Shown: piece by piece, positions 26,067 to 36,320 of the stretch
Numbering within the stretch: position 1 is the stretch's first letter
How the letters are laid out: each line of letters opens with the position of its first letter
Source of the DNA: Echiichthys vipera
Taxonomy: Eukaryota > Chordata > Actinopteri > Perciformes > Trachinidae
Assembly: GCA_963691815.1 (NCBI GenBank)
Contig: OY829650.1
Coordinates: forward strand, 26,859,195 to 26,923,194
Direction: 5' to 3'
DNA: 64,000 bases
Notes under the pieces: generated by a model
What the model saw: the letters and a program-made list of their open reading frames with translations, nothing else
Databases searched by the model: none
What the model was told of the DNA's origin: nothing
Made by a program: the position numbers and the translations under genes

Positions 26067-27460
26067 TCCAAAACAAGAAGTGCAATGCATTTTAGCCTAT
26101 GCCTGTTAACTGTCACACACTCTTAACGATACAAAGGATATAATGTTACTATCACAACGTCGGATGTGAAAGGAAACACGTGCGGCACAAGCACACAGCC
26201 TGGGATTGGATTGGGAACAGAATAGCTGGATATTAACTTTGACATATTTCTTTATTCCAAAATAATAATTAAATACTTAAATGTTTACAAGATAATGTAA
26301 TGTAAAAATGTAAGTACGCCTTGCTTTTGTAAATGTTTCTTATATTTTTTTGTTCTTGAATTGTTTGTGCATGGCTCACCAATACAGCAGAACTACAGTG
26401 TGTAACAGTGTGAGCAGGACATATGCTCACAAAACACTGGAAAACACTACAGGCAAAAGTCCTTGTCATGTCATACAAATGTCATATGTATGTTGTTGTA
26501 TTGCGATTAATTGCACAAACTAAATCCCCAACATTGACCACTGAGGTGAATCAACATTGCTCGGAGATTGTGAATATTATGTACAAGCTTCAACAAATTG
26601 GTATTTTATCAGGCTATAAAGTGTTTTATGATGTCCATTCCTGCTTCATATCGGTTCATGTGGTTGCAGTATTTTTCATAATTATTGGTCACTAGAAAAT
26701 TGAAATTATGGGAAACCACAGAGGTAATCATTTTGCTCTACACTGCAGCCAAAGTAATTTCATCAAATAAAGGTATAATTGCTCTATAAATAAAAATGCC
26801 CTCAACTTAAAAGATGAAGTATGACATTTTCCGCCCTCTGATAATGGTGCTATGTAGTGGAAGTAGATAGTTCATTTTGAGTGGGAATCGCCACTGTGCC
26901 TTGCAGATAAAAACAAATATCTTATATAAGATGAGTTAAAAAAAATACTGTAAAATATGAAAGAGGAAGCAAAAGACAAAGAGAATAAAGGGACACGTTG
27001 GTAAAAGTGAAATATCCGAAAGCAATCAAAGGTGACAGCGGCTGTGACAGCAGGTGGAGAAAATGAATTGATGGGTGGAATTGATCTTGTTAACTTGAGG
27101 CAGTGGTGCGAGACCAATTGCATAATGTGCAGCCCAAAGCTGGGTCAGACAGGAAGAGATAGTGAGGGAGGTAGAGAGAGGTGTGCGAATGATGATGAAT
27201 GAGGGGGAAGGGTGAAATGCCAACTGACTTCATTAAATGCCAGATGAATTCAAAGTCCAGAGAAGACCATCACTGCCAAAGACAGTTATCACAAAAATAC
27301 AGAGGACAGTGTGAAAAAATAGTAACGTGGACATCTGGCAAACTAATACGGACAGGGATGTCAATGAACATGAAAAGTTGTTTATATTTGTGTAACTTGG
27401 AAGCAGGAGGGGTGGGCATTGTTCATAGATGCTAAGTTGATTTCCTGTTTGTCTTGGCAG

Positions 27461-27604
27461 AGATCCGGGAGGCATTTAAGGTGCTGGATCGTGACGGAAA
27501 CGGGTTCATTTCCAAACAGGAGCTGGGTATGGCCATGCGCTCTTTGGGTTACATGCCCAGTGAGGTGGAGCTGGCCATCATCATGCAAAGACTAGACATG
27601 GATG
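27461..27604 (+). CDS. caln1: caln1 coding exon 3: EF-hand 1 and start of EF-hand 2
   Basis: A 144-nt exon between TTGGCAG|AG and GATG|GTGAGG. It encodes (E)IREAFKVLDRDGNGFISKQE, containing the canonical EF-hand 1 loop DRDGNGFISKQE (Asp 1, Asp 3, Asn 5, Phe 7, Glu 12), then LGMAMRSLGYMPSEVELAII, MQRLDMDG. The final DMDG opens EF-hand 2, whose loop is split by the intron. AIIMQRL is the CALN1 form rather than the CABP7 form. The length is a multiple of three, so skipping would keep frame but remove EF-hand 1. A (CA)32 tract begins 10 nt after the exon, and inverted Tc1-like copies lie on both sides. Confidence 0.97.
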
Positions 27605-27611
27605 GTGAGGA

Positions 27612-27614
<3 letters not shown>

Positions 27615-27678
<64 letters not shown>
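27615..27678. repeat. (CA)32 microsatellite next to exon 3 donor
   Basis: A pure CA run of 64 bp that begins 10 nt downstream of the exon 3 splice donor. CA-rich RNA near a 5' splice site is known to bind hnRNP L and alter exon inclusion. Here the effect is inferred from position only. Confidence 0.95.
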
Positions 27679-27680
<2 letters not shown>

Positions 27681-27809
27681 TGTAAAAATGTACTGTAAAT
27701 GCAAATTTGGTTACTCCTCCTATGTATTAAATAAAGGATATGGCAATATATTGTCGAAATGATATACAAATGTCTAAAGCATATATTTTTCTGCATCGTT
27801 TCTATCACA

Positions 27810-28379
27810 ATGTTGAATTATCGAAATTATAAATACTTGATTTATTCTGAAATACTGTTCATTTTTACTGTTCAGAATTTGATAGAATATCCAATGAGGC
27901 TATACCACTGCTGTACTAGCATGCTTTTTTAAATAGCCAATCCTCAGAGAATCTCTGGAAAATCCTTGTCAACAAAGTATTGTCTAAGAAACCAAGTACA
28001 GTTACTGAACTGTGGAAGAGACTGAGTCAGAATGGACCAAGATCAAACCAGAGCAGTGTGAGAAACTAGTGACGTTCTGTGGGCGCAGATGTGCTGAAGT
28101 CATTCAAAGCTGTGGCCTCTACACTTCCTTTTCATTTTTGAATCCTATAGAAGAAAACATGTTTGAATCTTCTCTTCTGATGCAATGGGTACTGTTCTCT
28201 AATTTTGCTCACTGCTTTTTTCACAAAATAAAGGTTTTTGTTGAAGTGCCTTGGTTATTTAAAAAAAACATGCTAGTACAGCAGAGGTATAGCCACAGTG
28301 GTTATTCGATTAAATTCTGAACGAAAAATAACAATATTTCAGAATAAATCAAGTATTTATTAGTGGTTCTCTAGTTTTG
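27810..28379 (+). mobile_element. Tc1-like deletion derivative, copy B (inverted relative to copy A)
   Basis: On the plus strand it keeps the same transposase C-terminus as copy A: WTKIKPEQCEKLVTFCGRRC, AEVIQSCGLYTSFS, NPIEENMFESSLL. Terminal sequences with 'GATTTATTCTGAAATA' occur at both sides in inverted order. The left terminus is eroded, so 27810 is approximate. The right end runs into a CATA microsatellite. It sits about 200 bp downstream of exon 3. Confidence 0.75.
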
Positions 28380-28402
28380 TATATACATACATACATACAT
28401 AC

Positions 28403-28440
28403 AGGGTGTCCCAAAAAATGTATACACACTTTAAATAATT
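28403..28440. mobile_element. Orphan Tc1/mariner-type terminus
   Basis: Directly after a (CATA)n run comes CAGGGTGTCCCAAAAAATG followed by TATACACACTTTAAAT. This looks like the tip of a mariner-family TIR. No partner end or transposase of this type is nearby, so only the tip remains. Confidence 0.4.
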
Positions 28441-28497
28441 GTTAATTAGGTGTTTATGCGTGCATATATATATATATATATACAGTATATATACACA

Positions 28498-29986
28498 CAG
28501 TGCCTATAGAAAGTCAGAATACCCTTTTGAAATAGTTACTTTTTTTGTTTTACAGTCTGAAATAATAATACAGCTTGATTTACACATTTTGCCTTACAAC
28601 ATTCAAGTGATTTTTCTTTTTCCTTAAATTTCTGAAAATTAATAAAAATGAAAAACTAGAAAAGCAGTGTTGGAAAAGTGATGAGTCCCTTTAGAATAAC
28701 CATTATAAACATTCTCAGGTTAAACCAATCACCTTCAAGATCACACACCAAGTTAACTGGCCTCCACCTGACATCAATTGTGGTGATTTTGATTTTACTT
28801 CAGAATAAAATCAGCTGTTCTTCGAGGATTCCACTCCTAGTAGTGCATAGTAACACAAAGAATACACCATGGTTGGAAAGATGCTTTCAAAAGAGCTCCG
28901 GGATAAAGTTGTGGATAGGCACAAGTTGGGAGAAGGATATAAAATCTTTCAAAGGCTTTAGCTATCCCTCTGAGGCACGTTCAGAGTATTGTCCAGAAGT
29001 GGAAGGCCTACGGATCCACCCAGACCTGGCCTAGATCGGGCTGCCCCTCCAAATTGGATGACCGAGCCAGGAAAAGATTGATCAGGGAAGCTACCAAGAG
29101 GCCCAGGGTGACCTTGAAGGAGTTCCAAGTCTTAATGGCAGAGGTTGGTCGATCTGTGCATGTGACAACAATTTCACAAGTGCTACATGTGGCAGGGTGG
29201 CAAGAAAGAAGCCTCTTCTGAAAAAATATCACACTGAGTCTCATAAAAAACACATTGAAGTTTCTGTTGCCATGTGGCAAAAGGTTATATGGTCAGATGA
29301 CATCAAAATTTAACTTTTTGGGCTGAACTTCAAGCGCTATGTTTGGCAGAAACCAAATACAGCACACCACCCAAAACGCACCATATCTACAATGAAGCAG
29401 TATTTCTCTTCAGCAGGGACCGGGCAGTTGGTCAGGACTGAAGGGAAAATGGATGCTACCAAGTCCACCTAAATTCTTAAGGAAAACCCTTGTCCCTCTG
29501 TTAGGCACTTGAAAATGGGCAGGTGGTTCACCTTCCAGCATGACAACGACCCAAAACACACCTCCATAAAAACAACACAGTAGCTGAAGAACAGGAAGGT
29601 GAATGTCCTAGAGTGGCCCAGTCAGTGCCCTGACCTGAATCCTACAGAACATCTGTGGATGGACTTGAAGAGTGCAGTCCATCACCGCTCACCACAGAAT
29701 CTGACTGAACTGCCACAGTTCTGCAGGAAGAATAAGGAAATATTTCCCAATCTAGGTGCACACAGCTGGTAGAGACAGATCCAAACAGACTGATGGCTGT
29801 AATTCAAGCAAAAGGTGCCTCCACAAATTATTAAATCTGGGTCCTCATCACTTTTCCAAATCTGCTATTCTAGTTTTAAATTTTTTATTAATTTTCAGAA
29901 ATTTTGAAAAAGAAACATTAATACATTTTTTGATGTATTATAATTTTAAACTCTAAAACTAAAAAAAATCATGATATACCCTTTTG

Positions 29987-29990
<4 letters not shown>
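28498..29990 (+). mobile_element. Full-length dead Tc1-like transposon
   Basis: Starts CAGTGCCTATAGAAAGTC. Inverted repeats of about 190 bp can be followed at both ends; for example AAATTTCTGAAAATTAATAA on the left has its complement at about 29880-29900. The transposase reads in pieces across frames: SKELRDKVVDRHKLGEGYK, then KWKAYGSTQTWPRSGCPSKL (paired-like DNA binding), WSDDIKI-stop-LF (first catalytic Asp region, normally WSDETKIELFG), FQHDNDPKHTS (second Asp) and CPDLNPTEHLWMDLK (catalytic Glu). Internal stops and shifts make it inactive. TA tracts border both ends. Confidence 0.88.
28880..29730 (+). pseudogene. Tc1 transposase pseudogene
   Basis: The coding body of the Tc1-like element. 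HTH/paired-like, DDE-Asp1, Asp2 and Glu segments all occur in the right order, but in different frames and with an in-frame TAA inside the KI-ELF motif. No full-length product is possible. Confidence 0.85.

Positions 29991-30027
<37 letters not shown>
29991..30027. repeat. (TA)n microsatellite at the Tc1 right end
   Basis: TA run that abuts the right end of the Tc1-like element. Such elements insert at TA, so the tract may have been the target. Confidence 0.85.
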
Positions 30028-30029
<2 letters not shown>

Positions 30030-31585
30030 TTTATCGTGATATTGTTATCGAGATAAAAAAAAAACAACCTATATCGGGATAGAAGATTATGACCATATTG
30101 GTTTCTTCAATGGGTTACTTTGCAAAGATTTTAGGTAAACAACTATATGTTTACCATACACTCTTGCCTGTTCAGATGTATACATTACATATTCTTCTGT
30201 GTCATGTATAAAACATTTATTCATGCCTGCAAGAGTGTGTATTAATTTCAATCTCAAGCACTCGCCGTTTCTGCCTTACACATGAAAGCACCAAAGTGAA
30301 ACTGGTGCCAGGAGAGAACAACCTAAATGAAGAAATATGTGAGATTAATCAAATGTATGCATACACGACATGCAGAGATCAAAGTGGTTTTCATATTGGC
30401 TGTCTGACTAGAACAAAACTAATCATTGTATCAGTGTATTTGCTGCAGCAGCTGGAACTCTGGGGAAATGCGTCACAGTACTGTGATAACAATAGATCCA
30501 GGGTGCTTATAGCTCCTGCTGTCAAAACAGTAAGATCTGAGTCAACAGAGGTTTATTTCTGCAGTGGCATACTAACCTGTAACCTTTCGACTTTTTGCTC
30601 CCTGAGAGAGTCTGAGCAGCAAGAAAACACAAGCACAAACGGTCCCTTTTCTCGCAAAAAGCACGTGTACAGAAGTTTCAAGCCATGGTTGACATTTAGA
30701 GGATAGGGTCTTAAATTTGTATATGGCTGGGATGGGAAAATGCAGTATGTAAATGTCAGACCATTGGGTAAATATTCAAATTCTTCATGCTGCTATCACA
30801 GCCTTTGATAAGTGCTTTTTAGTTTCACTATGGAAAGAGATATACGATAAATGTTCAAGGCTGAATATTAAAGTTTAAGATGTTAGACTGCCTTTATTCC
30901 ACTTCTGGCTTATCTGCTTTCAGAATCTCAGGAGACCGATGTTGCGTTTGTGCCTCAGGGCTGGGTCTTGTTGCATTGTCTGCTGCAACTTCAAGAAGCA
31001 GGCGATGCTACCTTAGGAGCTGACAAAGGTCACTGCAGCTTTTGTCTCAGGAAGCCTGTGAAGTGTCATGCTTTTCATCTATTTATTCACTTGGTTCTCA
31101 TTGTTCTTTCAGTCTCTGTGAATTCAATTTGAGTTTGTTGGAGTTGTAGTCTAGAGAACCCCTTTCCCAAAAGTCCAAGGTCAACTTGTATGTAATGATT
31201 GATGTTATTATTAAAATACTGTTTTTTTGTTTTTCAATTTCTCCATATGGGTTAGGAGGGGCCTGCTATACCTACTATTAGGTTCAGGAGGCTGTTATCA
31301 TCTATTTACATGGTAACGGTAGCCGTTCGCTTGGTGAGGACCCCTTGGCTTCACTTTATAGCACAAAACTATGTGGTTAAGTGCAGGAAAATATTGTTTT
31401 ATAGGTTAAAATACTAATGTTCATGGCGTTAGCTAAGAACATAACTTAGGGAACATGATATAAAAAAGTTTACATAGCATATGGAGTTAAAAAAAAAAAA
31501 TCTCCTTTGACTTTTGGTTTCACATGAGAGACGAACATCTTTCTCTTGGGTGAAACCATCTTACTGTACTACGTCATATCAAATC

Positions 31586-31657
31586 GGCTCGTTGGTCTAG
31601 GGGTATGATTCTCGCTTAGGGTGCGAGAGGTCCCGGGTTCAAATCCCGGACGAGCCC
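31586..31657 (+). tRNA. tRNA-Pro (AGG)
   Basis: A 72-nt cloverleaf. The acceptor GGCTCGT (31586-31592) pairs with ACGAGCC (31650-31656), with discriminator C at 31657. The anticodon stem CTCGC/GCGAG closes a 7-nt loop TTAGGGT with anticodon AGG at 31618-31620. The T arm CCCGGGTTCAAATCCCGG contains the B box GGTTCAAATCC. No CCA is encoded, as usual in eukaryotes. A TTTT terminator follows at 31661-31664. It matches vertebrate tRNA-Pro-AGG as I know it, with no visible defect, so it is probably functional. It lies in caln1 intron 3 on the same strand. Confidence 0.95.
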
Positions 31658-31664
31658 GTCTTTT

Positions 31665-32015
31665 GGGGCGGCAGTAGCTCAGTCCATAGGTGAATTGGCT
31701 GGGAACCGTAGGGTCACTGGTTCAAGTCCCTGTGCGGACCATGTATGGAGCGTGGACTGGTGGCTGGAGAGCTGCCAGTTCATCTCCTGGGCACTGCCGA
31801 GGTGCTGTTGAGCAAGGCACCAAACCCCCAACTACTCGGGGCGCTGATCACTGGCAGCCCCCTCGCTCTAACATCTCTCCTTAATTGCATGTATAGGTCC
31901 TGTTTGTGCATGTGTGTATTTTGGGGCTGTGTGTGTAACATGATCAATAATAAGAGTGAAAAAATTAAATTTCCCCGTTGCGGGATCAATAAAGTAATTC
32001 TTCTTCTTCTACTTC
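31665..32015 (+). mobile_element. tRNA-derived SINE with LINE-like tail
   Basis: Begins GGGGCGGCAGTAGCTCAGTC (A-box-like) with a B-box-like GGTTCAAGTCC about 50 bp on, then a body of about 250 bp. It ends in a 3' segment AATTTCCCCGTTGCGGGATC-AATAAAG followed by TTC repeats. This is the layout of fish tRNA-type SINEs that share a tail with L2-type LINEs. Its first base directly follows the T-run of the tRNA-Pro gene. Frames crossing it are not genes. Confidence 0.8.
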
Positions 32016-32429
32016 TATTGCCAAGTAGTCAAGCATAACAATGAGTGACCAAGCTTAACAATAATGACAACAGCCTACTAAGCCAACTAGGAGGTTGAGT
32101 AAGGCCATACCGCTTCATAACTGCTGCTTAAAAAAAATGAAAGGATCACTTAAATCACACGTCACATCTTGATATAGGAATTATTCAAATCTTACTGATG
32201 TACATTGTGTAATGTAACAATTGTCAATGGAAACCAAAATCATCAACCCACTGAGGTCTGCATTCAAAATCACACAGAAAATCAAAATGAAAAATTTAAA
32301 TCACAGGCTGATGCCGTTGGCTATGACATGCTGACAAGGGGCAGACATTATAATTTTATCTTCTTTCTGCTCCCTTTCATTTCTTTTCTAAAGAATGAAA
32401 CAAAAATTAAAATGAAAAAATTAAAATGA

Positions 32430-33345
32430 AAAATGAGTTGACGTTCAGTGTCCTGGGGGATCTCCTTCCAGACCTGGATAAGGGCATCAGTGAGCCCCTG
32501 GACAGTCTGTGGCAGTCCTTGGTGCCGTTGGAAGCACTGATATGTAACATCCCATAGGTGCTGAATTTGAATTAGGTCAGGGGGACGAGAGGGCCAGTCA
32601 ACGGCATCAATGCCTTTGTCATCCAGGAAGTGCCTACACACTCTGGCCACCGGAGGCCGGGCATTGTCCTGCATCAGGAGGAACCGAGGGCCCACTGCAC
32701 CAGTGTAAGGTCTGACGATCGCTCTGAGGATTTCACCCCAGTACCAAACAAAGGTCAGGGTACCATTGGCTATGACATGGAGGTCTGTGCAACCCTCAAT
32801 GATATGCCTCCCCAGACTATCACTGACCCACCATCAAAACCTGTGAAGAACGGGCACTAATGGCAGACCTGAACATTCTGGTGTTCTCTTGTGAATGCCA
32901 ATCGAGCTGCTTGGTGCTGGGCTGTGAGCACAGTTCCCAATTGAGGACCCCCATGCCAAATTATGAAAGTCCTTTTACTGACATTTTAGTCAAAATCATG
33001 CACACCAGCAGCCTGCCTTTAGGGTTCTGGCAGTGCTCCTCCTGTTCCTCCTCGCACAAACGAGCCGATACAGGTCCTGTTTCTGGGTTTATGGCCTTCT
33101 ACCGCCCTGTCCAGCTCTCCTGGTAGACCAATATCTCCTCCCTGCTCTTGAGAATGTGCTCAGACAGCAAACCTTCTTGCGACCTGTGCAACCTGATTGG
33201 GCTGCAAGTACTGCCTCATTCTATGGTAACAAGGACACTAGCAGAACACAAAACTAGAGAAGGATGAGGAGAGAGCAACTGTCTGTGACCACCACATGGG
33301 AAACTATTCCTTTTTTGAGGGCTGTCTTGGCTTCAAATTGCTTTC
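32430..33345 (-). mobile_element. Tc1/mariner-type transposase fossil (minus strand)
   Basis: Minus-strand translation near 32440-32695 gives FLLMQDNARPPVARVCRHFL (second catalytic Asp in QDNAR), then GIDAVDWPSRPPDLIQIQHL and WDVTYQCFQRHQGLPQTVQG. Upstream on the minus strand (to about 33240) degenerate sequence continues the same family. In the usual SPDLNPIEHLWD motif the catalytic Glu is here Gln (IQIQHLWD), and stops occur elsewhere, so it is dead. The flanks resemble the fish element whose ends read 'AAAGGGAACACTTAAA', but clean TIRs are not visible. Confidence 0.75.
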
Positions 33346-33711
33346 TCACATAGACATTTTTACTGCCTCCCCCTTCTTTCTCCCCCACCACCGTCACGGT
33401 TTTCAGCGTGAAACACTGAAATCCAAACAGAGACCAATGCTACAGCCTTTCATTAGCTGAAGTCAAAGCCAATCGAACAAACAGTTCAAACAGCCAGCTG
33501 ATCTCTAGAAGGTACTGATAGGCTATCTGCTGTCAAGCCTATCCATTTGGTCATTATTTAGCCTAACACACCCTTCATGGAGAGGTGTGACTACTCTTCT
33601 TTGTTCCAGATCACAGCATTGCAGCCTGATTTTGTTCTTTGTTGATTACGCATGTTCTTTGTCTTTTTTTTTTTTTGCAAGATTATTTTTTGGGCAGTTT
33701 TTTCAAGCCTT

Positions 33712-33850
33712 TATTATATAGGACAGACAAGAAATGAGGTGAGAGTGAAGGGGGGACATGCAGCAAAGGGCCGCAGGTAAGAGTCGAACCTACGGGTGCG
33801 TTAAGTACCTTCTGCCTATTAACTGCTCTAAACACTGTGCCAGCAGCCAC
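33712..33850 (-). mobile_element. SINE fragment in reverse orientation
   Basis: The plus strand reads 'GACATGCAGCAAAGGGCCGC' then 'GAGTCGAACCTACGGGTGC', the complement of a tRNA-like head with a B-box (GGTTCGACTC). It ends in a short stretch 'CTGTGCCAGCAGCCACATG'. This matches a common fish SINE type seen with TTTATT-rich DNA on the other side. Confidence 0.5.
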
Positions 33851-34499
33851 ATGTTATTTTTCTTTCTGTGTTAATTACCTTGATGCTGTGACTCTCTATA
33901 ACTTTGACTTTAATCTCTAAGTGTAGTTTCATTCTTTATTGTCAGTAATCTGACTTGATTGTCTGTAACTCAAGGGAGAAGGATTTTGCATCCGTTTTTA
34001 ATGATTTATCATTCTATTTTGAGCTGAAACAGAATGCTTGGTTGTGACATAACACAGGAAGAGACTTGTCAGAAGCAGGTGGCTTGGACTATAACAGACA
34101 CAGAAAGTGACTCAGTGACTTTGTGCACAAACTGCACATGCATCAAAATTAGAGCTGATGTGTTCAGAAAAAGCAGACAGGGCTTTTAGGATGGACCTTG
34201 AATATTCCTCAATATTACCCCATGATTTTTAGTTGGAAATTGTGTGTACTGTACGTCTAGTACAATATGAGGTAACGGCAAAAAAAATCTGTGGGTAAAG
34301 GAGTTTCTATTTCAGTGTTAAAAATGATTCTTACAATGTGGCATATTATTCAACATCAGTTCAATAATGGCAACTGGTTGAACCTGTTTGAAAAGTTTCT
34401 GTTTTTTAGCTCAACAAATGTGTTTTCCCACCTTGGGAAGATCAATGCACACATGCTTAAATTCAGTGGGTTAAAAGTGAGCCAGTCTGGGTCAATATC

Positions 34500-34960
34500 A
34501 TAGACTGTATAAAAAAATGTATGAAGCATACCCGTCGGGGTCCGTTGCTCCAATTGTACTCGCTTACGGGAGTCGACATCTTGTCTGACTTTGACAAGGG
34601 GGGGTGCGTACGACCATCTGGCTGACTTATACCTCCAAGGTGAAGTGAGGGCTGTCTCAAGTGGCTGCGCCCCTAATTAGAAACTTTAACCTCGAAAAAT
34701 ATAAAAACTAGAGCCATGTTGTCATGGAGATATGACCTAAACAGACTCAAATGTATTTTTTTGTACCAGGCATTAAATAGGTTTAATTATGCTGTGAAAA
34801 CGGCCTATTTAACATGGGGGTCAATGAAAAATGTCTCTATTGTGCACACTACTCCTAGTGGTAGTAGTGTAGTTTTTGGCACTTCCTTATTGGATCAACC
34901 AGGAAGTCGCCGTGGAGGGGGCTTGGTCAATATAGCAGTGATGCAGCAATGGATAGAAAA
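34500..34960. repeat. Repeat-like block starting ATAGACTGTATAAA
   Basis: Starts with the signature ATAGACTGTATAAAAAAATG, also approached at 56620 ('AAACTGTAAAAAAAATTAATG'). It shows base composition unlike its surroundings. Probably a non-autonomous DNA transposon; termini and class were not determined. Confidence 0.4.
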
Positions 34961-35609
34961 CTAACCCAACACACAGCTTGTTTGGACCCAGTCAACCAAC
35001 ATATTCTGACCTAATATTATGAATAGAAACTGACATTAATTATTAAGTATATCACTACAACACTGAGAATTACATGGCATCTCTGCTTTCTGTCATCTAT
35101 ACATCCTCCCATGCTGTCATCCTCTCAGCACTGCTTCATGTGGCCCTGCTGAATATGCGTGGATACAAGTACAGCAGTGGCATTAAATGCCAGCATGCCC
35201 CCAGAGTGTCTGCAGCAGTTGGAGCAGGAGCAGAGGTACTGGGGCAGATTGAGTCGTCTTGCATCAGTAAATTTCCTCTGACAAGGGCCAAGTCTTATCT
35301 TCAGAGATATAGAAAGAGCAGGTGGGAAGCTGAAGGAAATATAATGAGTTTACAACCGTGAAAACATGAGACATCAAAAAGAAAAGAAAGTGACTGAACT
35401 GGGGGTGTAAGGAATGAAAGATATCAAAGAATCATGTTTATTTGCTGTGCAATTTCTGATTTTCTCTCACTAGGTTTTATTTGTCATAGCTTTTAATTAA
35501 TTTATATTAAAATGAGTGAGCTTGTTTTAAAACAGAGATTTGAATTCTCAGCTAGCTTATTGAATTTCTCACCTATCTTTTCACTATTCCCTGAGCAAGA
35601 GCTTTGTGT

Positions 35610-36320
35610 GTAGGTGTGGTTCACTCCAGTGGTGGCTGCAGGTCTTTCAAGGAGGGGAAGCTCATTTTTCCGGTCTACATCATAAATGTTTTTGTTTATT
35701 TTTATGTAAATTCTACCCTTCGTTCCTTTTCAAGAAAATGATCTGTGACCTTGTCGTACCAACTAGGCGTCTTTTCCCGGGACTTGGCCAGTGTCCTCTC
35801 AATGGCAGCAGAGCTAGGCTGCTTAAACGGCCTTGTCCCAGCAGGAGCTGCTGCGCTAGGCTACTGTGAAGTGTGACCGCCTGTGAGTGTGATTGATCGG
35901 GACGGGGTGAGAAGCTCCACAGCTGCCTCTGCTCGTTGGGGAAAGAAACCGCAGAGAGACGGAACAGAGTCACCAAACACAAAGCTAGTCAAAGTCGCTG
36001 GGGATCGGTAAAGCCTTCGGATCAGTTCAGAACATCGGAATGAAAAACTTGTATCGATGGTTCCCTCATTTAGCTGTCATTAAAAAAAGGTTTCCGCCTC
36101 AGACAGCTCATCCAATCATCATGAAGAAGCCGAGCATCCGGGCAAGCCCACTGCTCCATAGACCCCCAGAGACGCTGAGCGTCCGATGGGCGGGACAAAT
36201 CTCAGCATTTATCCAATGAGCGTCTAGTTTCGCTGCAGTGGAACAATTTGCTCTACGCTTCCCCATTGAAGTCCGTAGAAGCTGAGAGTCCGACTGTGTA
36301 AAGCTGAGCTTCCTTTACAG
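35610..36320. repeat. GC-richer insertion of unknown class
   Basis: From CAGTGGTGGCTGCAGGTCTT to about CTGAGCTTCCTTTACAGTC the sequence is markedly richer in GC and CpG than the flanks. The edges carry weakly complementary words (GGGGAAGCTCA on the left, TGAGCTTCCTT on the right), which suggests a hAT-like or similar DNA element. No transposase frame is visible. Confidence 0.4.

Larger units (their letters stand above)
12772..27460 (+). other. caln1: caln1 intron 2
   Basis: Intron of 14.7 kb from G|GTAAGT to TTGGCAG|AG. It is dominated by retroelement and transposon fossils: an uncharacterised repeat (13331-13660), a LINE 3' end (16660-17690), an ISRm11-like element (18655-19855), a LINE with a nested LTR (20326-21950) and a Tc1-like deletion derivative (25040-25718). 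A 76-bp (TA)n is at 25988-26063. Between these I see no gene; 13700-16650 and 22000-24990 look like plain intron. Confidence 0.75.

Noticed and set aside
27454..27762. 102-codon frame extending exon 3 into the CA repeat
   Set aside because: True exon sequence up to 27604 followed by translated intron and a Thr-His run; the donor GATG|GTGAGG and the matching exon 4 show the real structure.
30296..30706. 136-codon plus-strand frame in intron 3
   Set aside because: No family signature, signal or domain and no splice sites suited to it. Considered as a possible small gene, but unsupported.
35713..35982. Frames in the GC-rich block of intron 3
   Set aside because: The block behaves as a repeat insertion; the frames are short, on both strands, and low in complexity.
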